Shown: in pieces, positions 9,546 through 21,341 of the stretch
How positions within the stretch are numbered: position 1 is the stretch's first letter
Layout: every line of letters begins with the position of its first letter
NCBI GenBank assembly: GCA_012064385.1
Contig: QRDG01000140.1
Span: 847,707 to 911,706, forward strand
DNA length: 64,000 nucleotides
From: Puccinellia tenuiflora
Taxonomy: Eukaryota; Streptophyta; Magnoliopsida; Poales; Poaceae
Direction of reading: 5' to 3'
The notes under the pieces: generated by a model
What the model was told of the DNA's origin: nothing
Databases searched by the model: none
Seen by the model: the letters and a program-made list of their open reading frames with translations, nothing else
Position numbers and translations under genes: made by a program

Positions 9546-12380
9546 TGAGGGATAATTCGATCCATGTTTTGCCACGATTATATGTTATGTTCTTCTCACG
9601 AGATTCACCTATTTCACCTTACAATGTCCGATATGGTTTGCATCTACATTTTTTACGTTCTTTTGATAAACTGATTATTTATGGTACTATGGGAATTTGT
9701 TTCATAGGTATATGCACCTCCTAATAAATTTTGGCACTCAACTTGAACCAAGTAATTTATCTAGCTACAAATGCTTCTTCTAAACTGATGTTTAGCTTTG
9801 TCTACAAAAATGTGTCAATGAATTAATGTACTGTACGATCTGGTGTTCATATTTTTTTTTTGTATCCGTTAAGTAATATGAGATGCTAGCTTCAATATGA
9901 AAGGCAACTTTTGTCTACAAATTCAGCTGTTCTTTGGTTTTATTGTTTATTGAATTCTTCTACATAGTTTGAATGGATAATGTATGCTTAATGGTAGCTC
10001 AGTAACCTTACAAGTCTGTAACCTTGAAGTTCACTCTCTCCAGCCAATGGATCTATATATTGTACTGTAACATTGCATTTGTTCTTTCTTCTCTATCTTG
10101 CTTTGTTTTAGGTTCAGAAATAAAGAGAAGGATATTTATTTTGGATCTGTAGGTAAATTTGGCACATGGAATATATGATTTGGAAACATCTACCTTGAAC
10201 ACACGTCTGATGCTTCAGTTTGGGTTTCTTTTAACCAGGTAAGTTCCTTTCTCTGGTCCTTATTAAGTTCCTAGAACCTATAAGGATGCAACCTTGAAAA
10301 GGCTGTGCATATGGATTCACATTGCACTATTTGCATACCCATTGTTGTAAGTTTGACTCACTATTTGAGTGGCCATTGTTGCAGGTTTTTGAATAATTGG
10401 ACATTCTTGGTCCTGCTTTAGTACGCTCCGATTGGCTGGAAAAAGATTTAGGTTCCATTTCTTCGAGACGAGGCTGCGATTGAGGAGGACGGATGAGGCT
10501 CTCTGCCGCCAATTTCTTTGTCCGCACCTTCGCCATTGCCGGTGGCCGAGGTGAGGAAAAATTGCTCAATGCGTATTTTGGGTTGCCATTTCATGGTTCG
10601 ATATGGTGTACAGTAGCAATGCTTAGGTTCAGTATAGAGGTGCCCTGCGGCATGTGAGCCGTGGTGCAATTTTACTGTTTCGGTTCAGTATAGAAGCGTA
10701 CCGGCAACACGTGTGTGTTATTATGTAGTTTTAGTGCTTCTGTTCAGTACACCTACTCCCTGTTCTACTTATTTTGCTGAAACATGTATATTTCACTTAA
10801 AAGTTGTATGTGCTATCCTGGTCTAACTTGCAGCTTCTGTGATTTGACTGGCACTCTTTTGGAGTTGTCTTCCTACGAGATATGAAATGCTGGTTCTGCA
10901 AGTCCAAATACTGCGACAAGCTTCATCTGCATGTATCCCATAATCAAGCTGTAGCATGCTTTTACTTGTCTTAGATTGGTTTTTGCCTGAACATAACCTC
11001 AGATATTGGCGTTGCTTGCATGTTATATTTAGTGCATTGGCCATTCTTCTCTATACGGTTATAACTCATAGCCTCGCCCAATTAAACTAACTTATCACTA
11101 TCACAGTTAGGCTCGATAGTTGAATGTCCTCGTCTTTAAAGCTTATATATATATTGACTCGATCACAGTAGTAGGTTCTAGGCTTTCAGCTTGTGTGATA
11201 AAGCTATTTGCTATGATGGTAACTATTATGGTGATTGATACAACTTTCAGCTTTCACACGTAGGGACTATTATGCCCCTTTTATCTGGTTGTTTTGTTTC
11301 TCAGCTGCAGTACACATTAGTGTGTATATATGGGTGACACTGAAACTTATATTTTTCCTTTAAAAGATTAGATTAGTATGAAATATGAAACAACGGAGCT
11401 GGTGCTGATCTTGAGAGCCTTAATATGTTTTTGAATTTCCTGCAGCTTACTCCCTATGTCACAAATCAGGCATACCACTATTGTATTTTTTCTTTTGCAT
11501 CATTTATTAATTGTTACATGTGATTCCTATGCTAAAAGTGGCTGACACATATGATTTAGTCTATTGCTGTGTTGTGTACCACAATTTTTTGCCATTTGCC
11601 CATCATGATCATTATTTTCCTATGCAAGCAGCAAATAGCTATAATGTATAGGTGGTAGCACATTAAGGTTATTCTTTGGTTTTTTTCTTCCTGTTTTAAA
11701 ATGTAACCGTGGTCTGACGAATCTTTATTACGGTCTGTTGTAAAATTAAACTTGCTCTGACGAATCTATTGTACTTAATCTTGATGTGTACGATACCACC
11801 TATTCAGCGCTTGATATAAATGCTTAGTTAGTGTTGCAATCTGATGTATAGGTTGTATTGTAGGAGGAAGATAAAGTATGGTGATTGAGCTGCTGTCTAA
11901 CTACTTATCTGTTATTTGCTTTCTCAGCCATCAAAGTCAATATTTAAGTTTGCTAAAGCTTATCTGTTTTCATACCTAACGGATGTTCAGGGAGGACAAT
12001 CAACCGAAATTTCTAGACAAAAAGAGGCTTATCCTTCATTATACTTATCTGTTATTACTCACTGTGATGTCCATGCACTCATTCTCTGAACCAGGAACAC
12101 AGCAAATGTTAATTTCTCTCTTGGATGGAGCATTATAGATGAGATGATAAACACGACTCTTCTCAAGATTGCCGAGGTATCTCATAGGGATTGGAAAATG
12201 GCTTGAAAAAAGAAGATTCCTAAAAGGCTAGAAAGCTACGAAGTCTTTACTTCTCACTTATGTACCTGCGTATTCAGAACCTCTATGTAACTTAAGCCCA
12301 ACTCCATTTATGTATTATTGTGTAATGACTTATATTGTCTTGAGTCCATTTGGATTACCGGGGGTTTGGAATGATGTGAG
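9546..12380 (+). other. Helitron interior without recognisable genes
   Basis: AT-rich sequence of intron or UTR character. I find no frame with family similarity on either strand. Short CAG|G junctions (for example near 10382) could be captured intron borders, but nothing can be assigned. Confidence 0.5.
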
Positions 12381-12389
12381 ATCTGTCTC

Positions 12390-12416
12390 GCGCGGCAAGC
12401 CGCGCTTCTTACCTAG
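12390..12416 (+). other. Helitron 3' hairpin and CTAG terminus
   Basis: GCGCGGC-AA-GCCGCGC forms a perfect 7-bp stem, followed by TTCTTAC and CTAG. In known Helitrons this subterminal hairpin acts as the rolling-circle stop signal. The base after it, T12417, is the host half of the A^T target. Confidence 0.93.
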
Positions 12417-13204
12417 TAGAGATAACCGACACAAGTGGAGAAGGATGTTTGTTTCCCGTAGTTCCTTCCCAATGGAAGTACGTCTACATTGGAGGGGTGC
12501 GGAGGCTCCTTGGCCCTCCTACAAGAACGTCCGTGCTCACCCTATTCTCCGTGAGCTCCTCCCGTGGGGAATACCCGATGGGGGATTTGCTCATCCACTA
12601 TGAGGTCGTCTTGAGGGCGTTGACCAAACCCGTACAATGAGGTCTTCTTGAGGGCGTTGACCAAACCTGTACAATTTGCCTGAGCCTACCTCCACACAAT
12701 AGGAGGCTCCCGTAGCACACACAACCGTCTAGGGTGCACAATACACCCAAGAGGCACAAGCTCTTGGGAACCCTATGCACCCAAGAGTAACAAGCTTCTC
12801 GAACTTCAATCCCACGTATCACTGTGGAGAACTCAAACCTATGCACCAAATGCAAAATGCAAGACCAGACAAGGTGGTCAAGTTCTTCACTTCCAAATCC
12901 AACCAAAGCAACTAATGCTAGGGAGGGATTTGAGAGGAAGAACAAAGGAGAAACCCAAAGCAACTCCAAGATCTAGATCTAAAGGGTTCCCCTCACTTAG
13001 AGGAGAGATGGCTTGGTGAAGTGGTAGATCTAGATCTCCTCTCTCTTTCCCTCTAAAAGGAGGCAAGAATCATAGAGGGATGGAGAGGAAGCAAGCTCTC
13101 AAAAAGGTCAACAATGGAGGAGAGAGAGCGCAAAGAGTTGGGCAACCATTGGGAAAGAAAGCCCCTTAAATAGGTTGCCCCGAAATCCAACCGTTGGGGG
13201 CAGA

Positions 13205-13640
13205 TTCGGGCAGGGGCGGTACTACCGCCCCACGCGTTTCAGCCCACCAACGGCTCTCAAAAGAACCCGCAGTAGCGGTACTGCCGCCAGAGGTTGCGGT
13301 ACTACCGCTGGGGTGAAACAGAGGGCATCAACGGCGGCACTGCTGGCGGCACTGCAGGCAGTGCTGCACAGCCCAGGAGAGGGCTCAAAGTCCCCAGCAG
13401 CGGTACTACCGCCAGAGGCGGCGGTACTGCTGCTGAGGGCTAACAGAGCACCTCCCTGGCGGTAGTGCTGGCGGCACTGTTGGCGGTGCTGCACAACCCA
13501 GGCGAGGGCTCAAAGTCCTCAGGAGCGGTACTACCGCCAGAGGCGGCGGTATTGCCGCTGAGGGCTAACAGAGCACCTCCTTGGCGGTGGTGCTGGCGGC
13601 ACTGCTGGCGGTACCACCGGCGGTACTACCGCTGCACAGA
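13205..13640. repeat. Palindromic GCGGTACTACCGC array in the left LTR
   Basis: Repeated hyphenated palindromes (GGCGGTACTACCGCC and variants such as GCGGTACTGCCGC) are spaced within longer repeats. The longer units contain GAGGGCTAACAGAGCACCTCC and GAGGGCTCAAAGTCC. The composition is sharply more GC-rich than the flanks. The right LTR has a shorter version at 24095-24456 that resumes at 38905, so units have been gained or lost since insertion. Confidence 0.85.
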
Positions 13641-14665
13641 GAAAAACAGCAAAACCCTGAAACTGAATAACTTTTGCTAGGAAACTCCGATCGAGGTAAA
13701 TCTAATTTTGTTGGAAAGAGGACGACAAGGGCTACCCAACAAAAATCGGAAATATTAAAACCAGGCAAGGGAGATTTTGCTAATAAATGGAAGAGTGAAA
13801 CCTTCCACACGGATGGACCGGCAAAATCTCCAAAACCAAAAACGCAAGAGAAGATGCATACGAAATCCATTTTCGGTGAACTTGGCCTTGTCATGACAAG
13901 CACGACAAGCACCAAGACCACACCACGATAAGAGCCAAATAAGAACCAATAAAGATGATGCCAAGGATACAAAAGTTTGAGCTCTCTACGACGATACGAT
14001 CAAGATACTCGCTCGAGAGCCCCTCTTGATAGTACGGCTATCTATCATATAACCCGGTCTCCCAACTAACATCATGAGACCGGTAAAATAGAAACCCTAT
14101 CAAGATCATACCTTTGCCTTGCGCATAATCCACTTGATCTAGATGATGATGATCTTTGTCTTCTCAAGATGGACCACCTTTCTTGATTGCTCTCCGCTAG
14201 GTGAAGACTCGCAATGTGCTCCCCGGCCCATACACCAAGATGGGAGAGGCACTCTTCGACATATCTTCACTTGGCCTTTATCTTGATGACGATCACCACG
14301 TGACGCCATCCTCCATGGGCTACATAGGATATCCCTTTCGTTGCATTCTCATGGAGAAATGCCTAACCACACATAGAGATACAAGCACATAGATCATGGG
14401 TTAGTTCACAAGACTATATTGACAATTGCTTACCATAACATGGGATCATACGATCCCTCATGGTACATCCCTAGCCTTGTGTGTTGATCAACTTCCACTT
14501 AGCCTTGATCAACATAAACTCTTCTTCTTTTAGCCTTGACTCCAACATATGGAGTTCAAGCATTGCTATGGACCAAACCTACAAGTATAGCTCAAAGCAC
14601 ACATTAGTCCTTAAGGATTGTCATTAATTACCAAAACCACACATGGGGGCAACCATGCTCTTTCA

Positions 14666-14679
14666 ATCTCCCCCATTTT
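14666..14679 (-). other. Polypurine tract of the gag-only element
   Basis: On the minus strand AAAATGGGGGAGAT lies immediately upstream of the LTR that starts TGAAAGAG. A purine run abutting the 3' LTR is the expected primer for plus-strand DNA synthesis. Its position confirms the minus orientation. Confidence 0.85.
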
Positions 14680-17600
14680 GGTAATTGATGACAATCCCTT
14701 TTAAGAGGCTTTATATAATGAATTAAGCATACTTGCAAGACAAACAAGCAAGCACGCAAGAGCATAAAGGCAAATGCTTAAGAACTAAACAAAAGCATAA
14801 AACCGAATTCCCTTAAACCCTATAAACTTCTCCCCCATTGGCATCTATTGCCGAAATGGGTGGAAAAATTTAGAAGGCCAATATAATATGAGTTCTTCCA
14901 TAAGGTGTGCATTTCTCAAGATATGGGTGAAATCAAATGCACATATTCAATGATGAAAAGGTAGAGGAAGTCAAACTATATTAAGGATCTATTGATTGCA
15001 AATAAGATGACATCCCTTTTTGAACATCTTCCCAAAGGAAGAAAAGCAATCGAAAAGATCCGAAAAGAGTGTTCTAAATGAAAATGGAGAAGCTCCCCAA
15101 TGGTCATGCACTATTGAAGAGTGCACAAATATGGAATCCTCACTCCCCCATAAGCATCTAGCACACACAACAAGTGCATGAGTGCATAAAACTAAAGCAA
15201 AACATAGCACTTGCACCAAAGATATGGTTGAGCCATGAGAAGATACTAATTGAAAAGATTCAACATAAGAGAGGCCCAACCGAGCATAAGTGTGTGTGAC
15301 AAGACAATTTGTTTGGTAAGACAAAAAGAGGAATGAGATCGATCATCATCATAGCCTTAACCAAATGAGAGACAAAGCACACATCACGTCTTGCCAACAC
15401 ACAAGATGCAAAGAAGATCTTTAAAGAAAAAGAATATGTCCACAAGCTCAAGGGTACCAATTGGAAACTAAAACCAATTGAAAAAGCCAAGAGCTAGTAA
15501 GAACATGTAGCCAAAAAAAATCAACATGCTCACCATGATAAGCATGAAGTCAAAGATCTTCAACAAAACATGAGTGTGCAAAGATGCAAATAGAAATAAG
15601 ACAAGCACTCACGAGCGAATTTCTTTTTGAAGCCACCAAGGAATCAAAGATAATAATCAAGGTGACTTGAAAAGAAAAAGAATACCAATTGAAAAAGTTA
15701 CCTCTCTCATATGTATAGGTTTCTAAGTAGATAAATCATTGATGATATACACCCACAAAGAAACATGTACATACGAAATGGTTAGAGAAGAAGAGAACAA
15801 GGTATCCAAAGGGAAGTCATAAATACACAAATAAGATTATTGCTTAAAAGCATAGCACATAGCTCAAATTTATCTTATTGTATATAGATGAACTTCAAAC
15901 ACATCAAAGACATCACACATATCACTAAGGGAACAAGATATAGTGGAGACGCTTTGAGATAAGGCAACAAGTATCACAAAGAGGATATCAATTGAAGGAA
16001 AGTTTTTGCAATTTCATCACAAATATCACAAAGACATATCAAGTGAAAGAAATAAACCAAAACCACAACAATTGCATATGAAAGAATTCATGCCAAGAAG
16101 CAACCTACACAAGGTTGAGTACTAGAAAAGTATGCATGAGGTAGACATTTGTTACCGAAATGTCATTGGTGATGAAGAAGATGAGAGTTCGTTAATCATC
16201 GTAGCTTGACTCCTATAATCACATGGTGAGAACACCTTCCTTATGAATGAGGCAAGCATCCAATGCATCTCCATTGTACCTAAAACACAATTCAAGTACA
16301 AAATGGTTCCCAAACTCATTGGGTCCCATAGTAGTTAGATACACTACAATATATAGGACACGCTGCACATAAATATGTGCATATAGATATGAAATTGAAT
16401 TTCATGCACGTCTTAGCCGATTTAGGATTTGGGGGAGTATACCCTATATATTGGAACAAAAAGACAAGCATGCCATAAGATATATATATTAATAAATATG
16501 CATGCAAAGACTTTCTAGAACCAAAAAATACAATTTGGACACAAACACCAAGTAAACCAAAAGTAGGCACACCAAGGTGTGACACGAAAAGGTTGTCCAA
16601 ATTATATCAAAATCCAAATCAACACATGATCAAGGAAAAATCAAAACAACCAATGATTGATTCCAACACATCAACACATGAAGTGAGGTATCAATAGGAA
16701 TCAAATCAAACAACACATGAGAGATAAGACGCCAATTGAAAATAAGATACCTGCAAGAGGCAAAGATACCAAGAGAAGAGTATTATTTGAAAGACATCAA
16801 GTAAAATAAAAACAAGAAACAAGGTATCAAAGCTCCCATAAGAGATACCAATTGAAACAAATATCTATGGATGAGATATAAAATTTCAATAGATACAATT
16901 GAAGGTACCTAAGCAAGATCAATGAGCATAGAAGATAAGATAAAAAGATAATTGTTCATTGGGTTTTCTCATTTAAGAAGATAAGACACAAACTGAGAAA
17001 TGAGAAAGCAACTCACTAGAGAGAGCAAGGTTACAACAAACAAACCAAACACTCTCTACACTTTTCAGGATGGCACAATGCACAAAAGGAAAAGGTTTGT
17101 CTTCCATAAACACCAAGGAAAGAAATTAAATTCCAATTGAAAGGATCAAATGTCAATTGATAAGATAGTGTTCTAAATAATAAAGAAAAGCTCCCCCAAG
17201 ATTCGTGCATTATCTTTAGGATTTGCATTTGAATACAAAACGCACACGCAAGGGTTCGTTACTCCTCATATGCCATTTAAAGCACTAACAAGATCAATAA
17301 GACATAAAGATCCACAAGAGGCAAGGAAGACAAAGGGAGTCAATGCAAAATAAAAACTTGGCAAGAGATAAGGCAAATAAGAGCAAAGGCCAATGAAGGA
17401 TAATCACAAATATTCTACCACGGACATGAATATCAATTGTCCAAGGACAATGAGTAAAAGGAAATATTTTCCCGGTGATAGAGATATCCAAGAATATCCT
17501 CGCAACATAAATCATATGGCAAAATATAAGAATTAAAGCAATGCCATATTTGATAGAGTTTGTTGGTAGCTCCAACTATTCGAACCAACCGGCAAAGCCA

Positions 17601-18431
17601 TGGTTAAAATAATATGGAGAGAATGATTTCTCAAATAGCATATGGAAATACATATTTGAGGAAAACCACACCAAGCAAAACTCAAGCAAACAAGATCCAA
17701 AAGAAAACCAAATAGAAGCACTCAATAAATTTGGAACTTGTTCGAGCAAACATGCCACATAGGAATAAGATAATTTACAATATCAAATCCAAGTGGAAAA
17801 ACCTCAAATGTTCATGTTTTCTAGGATTGTAATATGCACATAGCTTATTACTCCCCCATAACGTGATAATCCATTTCTTTCTAACAAGAGGCAACTAAAA
17901 ACCAACTAGAGAAATTAGTGGACATTGTAGAATTTGAATTTCTCATGAATAATAAATACCACATAGAGACTAGATAATCTTGCGATATCAATACTATGTG
18001 GTGTACATCATGAATACACATTTTTGGGATTGTGAAGTGCACAAAGCAAGTCACTCATCCAAAATTGGTATAGTCCATTAATCTCCCAAAAGAGCCAAAT
18101 AAAATCCACACAAGATCCAATAAAAGGCTCAACACAAAGTTTACACATACATGATACACAACTAACATACACATACTTGATTTCTCGAGATAAGTAAGAA
18201 AGAAGCACATCATATACAAACACATGCTAGGAACAAAACTAACACATGCAATGGGGCAAGTAACTTTCAATGTAAATGAGTTAAGTACAAGTTATCGCAA
18301 GGAGGGACATTGGGTATAAGATAGATATGTGATAATCCAATTGACTTGGCTTGAGGAAATATAACCATGAAGATCCCTTACTTCTTCAAAAGATAACCAA
18401 GTTTCCAATGTCCTCCAACACAACCTATTGA
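14680..18431 (-). other. Non-coding internal region of the gag-only element
   Basis: About 3.75 kb between the end of gag and the polypurine tract, where a complete copia element would carry protease, integrase and RT. No frame on either strand shows those motifs. The sequence is A-rich on the plus strand, with frequent ATCAATTG and AAGATA words. The short minus-strand frames here (for example 14989-15324) look fortuitous. Confidence 0.75.
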
Positions 18432-20793
18432 TCAAGTTTGAGCTTGTTGGTCCCCAACCAAGTTGGGTCCTAAGAGGTTAGTCACAATAGGTTTGGGAAC
18501 CCAAATGGTTATTTTCTTGACACCACTCTGAGTTCCCACATATTTGGCAAACACATTGCCAACCCTATCCTTTCTAATAGAGTAAACATCGTCAATGATA
18601 ATTGGGTTGGATAGGGTACCGTTAGTGCATGAAGAAGCCAAATGCCCCTTCTCACGACATAGATAGCAACATCGACTCTTCTCTTTCTTCTTTATAGGAT
18701 CCTCAACTTGAGGAGCATTGACTTGAGTCTTCTTAGGAGGTGTCCATTGTTCAACTCGTGGTTGAGCATGAGATTGAACAAGAGGCCACTTCCCTAGTTT
18801 CTTCTCACTAAGAGGCTTCTTCTTCATTGGGAAAGATCTAACATGATTCCCTTCAACCTTGCACTAGAAGCAAGTAATCTTGGCCGAATTCTTGACTTGT
18901 TCTTGGCCCTTCTTCTTGTCAATCTTGGACTTGTTCTTGTTGTTGGATTTGAATCCAAGTCCACTCTTGTCATTAGGGGATTGTTGCACACTCAACAAGT
19001 TGTCAAGTGTGGTCTTCCCTTCATGACGCTTTACCAAGCCTTTCTTCAAAGAATTGGCTTGGGCCTTGAGCTCATTCCTTTGCTCTACATGGTTAGTGAT
19101 AACACAAGAACTAGAGGAGGTAGATGCATCATTGTTTGAGCAACAAGGCAAGGAAAATAATTCATCACATGATGTGCCATCATTGTGAGTGGATGAACTA
19201 CGAGGACTAGCACATGGCAATATAGCATTATTAGTAGAGGATGTGCCATTGTCCACATGAGACTCACTAGATGTTACCTTGGTAGTGATAGCCTCATGAG
19301 CTAACTTTAGCCTATCATGGGACACTAGAAGATCATAATGAGAGCTAGATAGCTTTTTATGACTTTCTTCCAATTTCCCATAATTGCTAGTTAGCAACTC
19401 AAGTTGAGCCCTAAGCTCAACATTCTCCTTTAAAATGGATGCTTCACAAGAAGTAGAGTTAGTAGCACAAGCATCATCATTAATAGCAATAGGAGAACAA
19501 GTAGGAAGCTCTTTTGGCATTTTAGCTTGGAGTTGATCATGAGACTTAGTGAGATTTGCGAGAGAACCTTCCAAGGCTTTGAGTTCCTTTTCAAGTTTCT
19601 CATTATTCTCCAGGAGTCTAACATTTTCAACAACAAGCTCACTATTTTTAGTTTTGATTATTTTAGAAAGAGCTTGAGCATGATCATGTTCTTTTCTTAA
19701 TTTAGACATATCTAGATTATTAGACTCCTCAAGATCCACAAGAGTTTCCTCAAGGGTCGACCTACAACCTTGCTCTTCTTCAAGAGCAATAGAGAAGTCC
19801 GCAATCTCATTGGCATAATCACGCTCACGAGCTTCAATTTTCTCAATGGTGTCTTCATAATCATCAATAATATTTTTACTTTCTTCAACAATAGACATGA
19901 TGTTTATGAAAGTAGAGGAAGCATTATCATTTTTACGAAGAGCATGAATGACAACATTTTTTCATCTTATCTAAGAGAGCATCATTGTCAACATCATCAT
20001 TATTATCATCATCATCATTACTTGTAGATTTAGCCATAAGGCAAAAGATAGTTGATGAAGATGAACCATTAGTTGATGCATCACTTAGATTCACATCTTG
20101 TTTCATAAAGAGTTGGATTTCCTCTACATTGTTAGGAACACAAGGACTAGAGGAAACACAAGCATTTTGATCATGGCAACAAGATATAGCTAGCATATCA
20201 TCATGAGATTTATTCATGCAATTTCTACATGATATGCAAGGATTATCAACACAAGCATGTAAAGCATTTATAATGCTAGAAGTGTTTAAGTCCTTAGATG
20301 AAGCATTGCAATGAGATAGAGACAAAGGATCATTAATAGTGAACTCACTATAAACATTGCAATGACCATCACTACTCACCATGTCATTAGTTTGTGGCTT
20401 ACCACATATAGGTGGAGTAGACGAAGTTGAGAACTCATCACGACCAGAGGTGGAGGGATAACAATCATCCTCAATAATGTTGGACACATCATATTTATAT
20501 TGAAGCTTTGTCCATAAGTCATGAGCATTCCAATAAGGCATGATTGACCTGAGAACTACATCACTCAAAACATGGAAAATTGCATTAGATACTAGAGAAT
20601 CAAGATAAGAGTTTTCCTCATCCTCTAAAGACACCTTTTGGGAGTACTTTGGAGGAGGAAATCCCATATCCAAAATTCTCCCTATATTTGGACTAATGTC
20701 CCTAAAAATATTAAGCATGCGAATTTTCCAAACAACATAATTTGTGCCATCGAATATAAAAGTGGGATCCTGCACTAATTCCCTAAACGACAT
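18432..20793 (-). pseudogene. Copia-type gag, frameshifted and interrupted
   Basis: Reading from an ATG at 20793, the N-terminal part has FDGTNYVVWKIRM, typical of plant Ty1/copia Gag (UBN2-like). A long acidic and Ser-rich linker follows, then a heptad-rich coiled coil (about 19898-19400). A Lys-rich segment leads to two CCHC zinc knuckles. Lesions: an apparent one-base length change in an A-run near 19960 shifts the frame, and a stop codon at about 18864-18866 falls inside the first knuckle. That first knuckle also shows Phe where its last Cys is expected. The second knuckle (CYLCREKGHLASSC) is intact. The WVPK-containing tail resembles the spacer before protease in copia polyproteins, but the frame ends there. 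Confidence 0.85.
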
Positions 20794-20834
20794 CTTTACT
20801 CTCAAGGCGGTTAAGCCTAACAAGGAGAGACCTT

Positions 20835-20846
20835 GCTCTGATACCA
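20835..20846 (-). other. Primer-binding site, tRNA-iMet type
   Basis: On the minus strand the LTR ends CTTTCA, then AT, then TGGTATCAGAGC, the standard complement of the plant initiator-Met tRNA 3' end. It is the expected start of minus-strand DNA synthesis and marks 20849-39942 as the 5' LTR. Confidence 0.92.
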
Positions 20847-21341
20847 ATTGAAAGAACGAGATGTCGCCTAGAGGGGGGGGGGTGAATAGGCGCTTTAAAA
20901 CTTTTACGCTTAGGGCTTGAATAAATGCGGAATAAAACTAGCGTTTAATTTATCAAGCACAAAACCTAATATACTAGGTTCACCTATGTGCACCAACAAC
21001 TTATGCTAGGCAAGTTAACAACAAAGATAGCAAGATATAGTAATTCAAGCTCGATGGCTATCACAAGGTAAATGCATAAGTAAAGGAGTTTGGTTATAGA
21101 GATAACCGACACAAGTGGAGACGGATGTTTGTTTCCCGTAGTTCATTCCCAATGGAAGTACGTCTAAGTTGGAGGGGTGTGGAGGCTCCTTGGCCCTCCT
21201 ACAAGCACGTCCGTGCTCACCCTATTCTCCGTGAGCTCCTCCCGTGGGGAATACCCGATGGGGGATTTGCTCATCCACTATGAGGTCGTCTTGAGGGCGT
21301 TGACCAAACCCGTATAATGAGGTCTTCTTGAGGGCCTTGAC

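Larger units (their letters stand above)
7058..12416 (+). mobile_element. Non-autonomous Helitron
   Basis: The element starts with TC (7058) directly after A and ends CTAG (12413-12416) directly before T, the A^T target and TC...CTRR ends that define Helitrons. A perfect 7-bp stem GCGCGGC/GCCGCGC (12390-12405) ends 11 bases from the 3' terminus. There is no target duplication: deleting 7058-12416 joins GTTA to TAGAGATAACC, and the sister LTR reads the same uninterrupted at about 21091-21105. No Rep or helicase frame is present in its 5359 bp, so it is non-autonomous. Confidence 0.95.
6803..14665 (-). repeat. Left (3') LTR of the gag-only element, Helitron inside
   Basis: Starts TGAAAGAA and ends CTTTCA, with the inverted tips TGAAAGA/TCTTTCA. 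Without the Helitron it is about 2.5 kb. It aligns over its length with 20849-39942 once insertions there are removed. It contains a poly-G run near 6827 and an array of GCGGTACTACCGC palindromes. Confidence 0.9.

Noticed and set aside
13205..13640. Regular palindromic repeats suggestive of a CRISPR-like array
   Set aside because: Spacers are themselves repeats, unit lengths vary, the host is a plant, and the array is part of an LTR present in both sister copies.
14989..15324. A 111-codon minus-strand frame conserved at 40264-40599
   Set aside because: Conservation is explained by duplication of the same internal retroelement segment; no family similarity and no adjoining coding signal.
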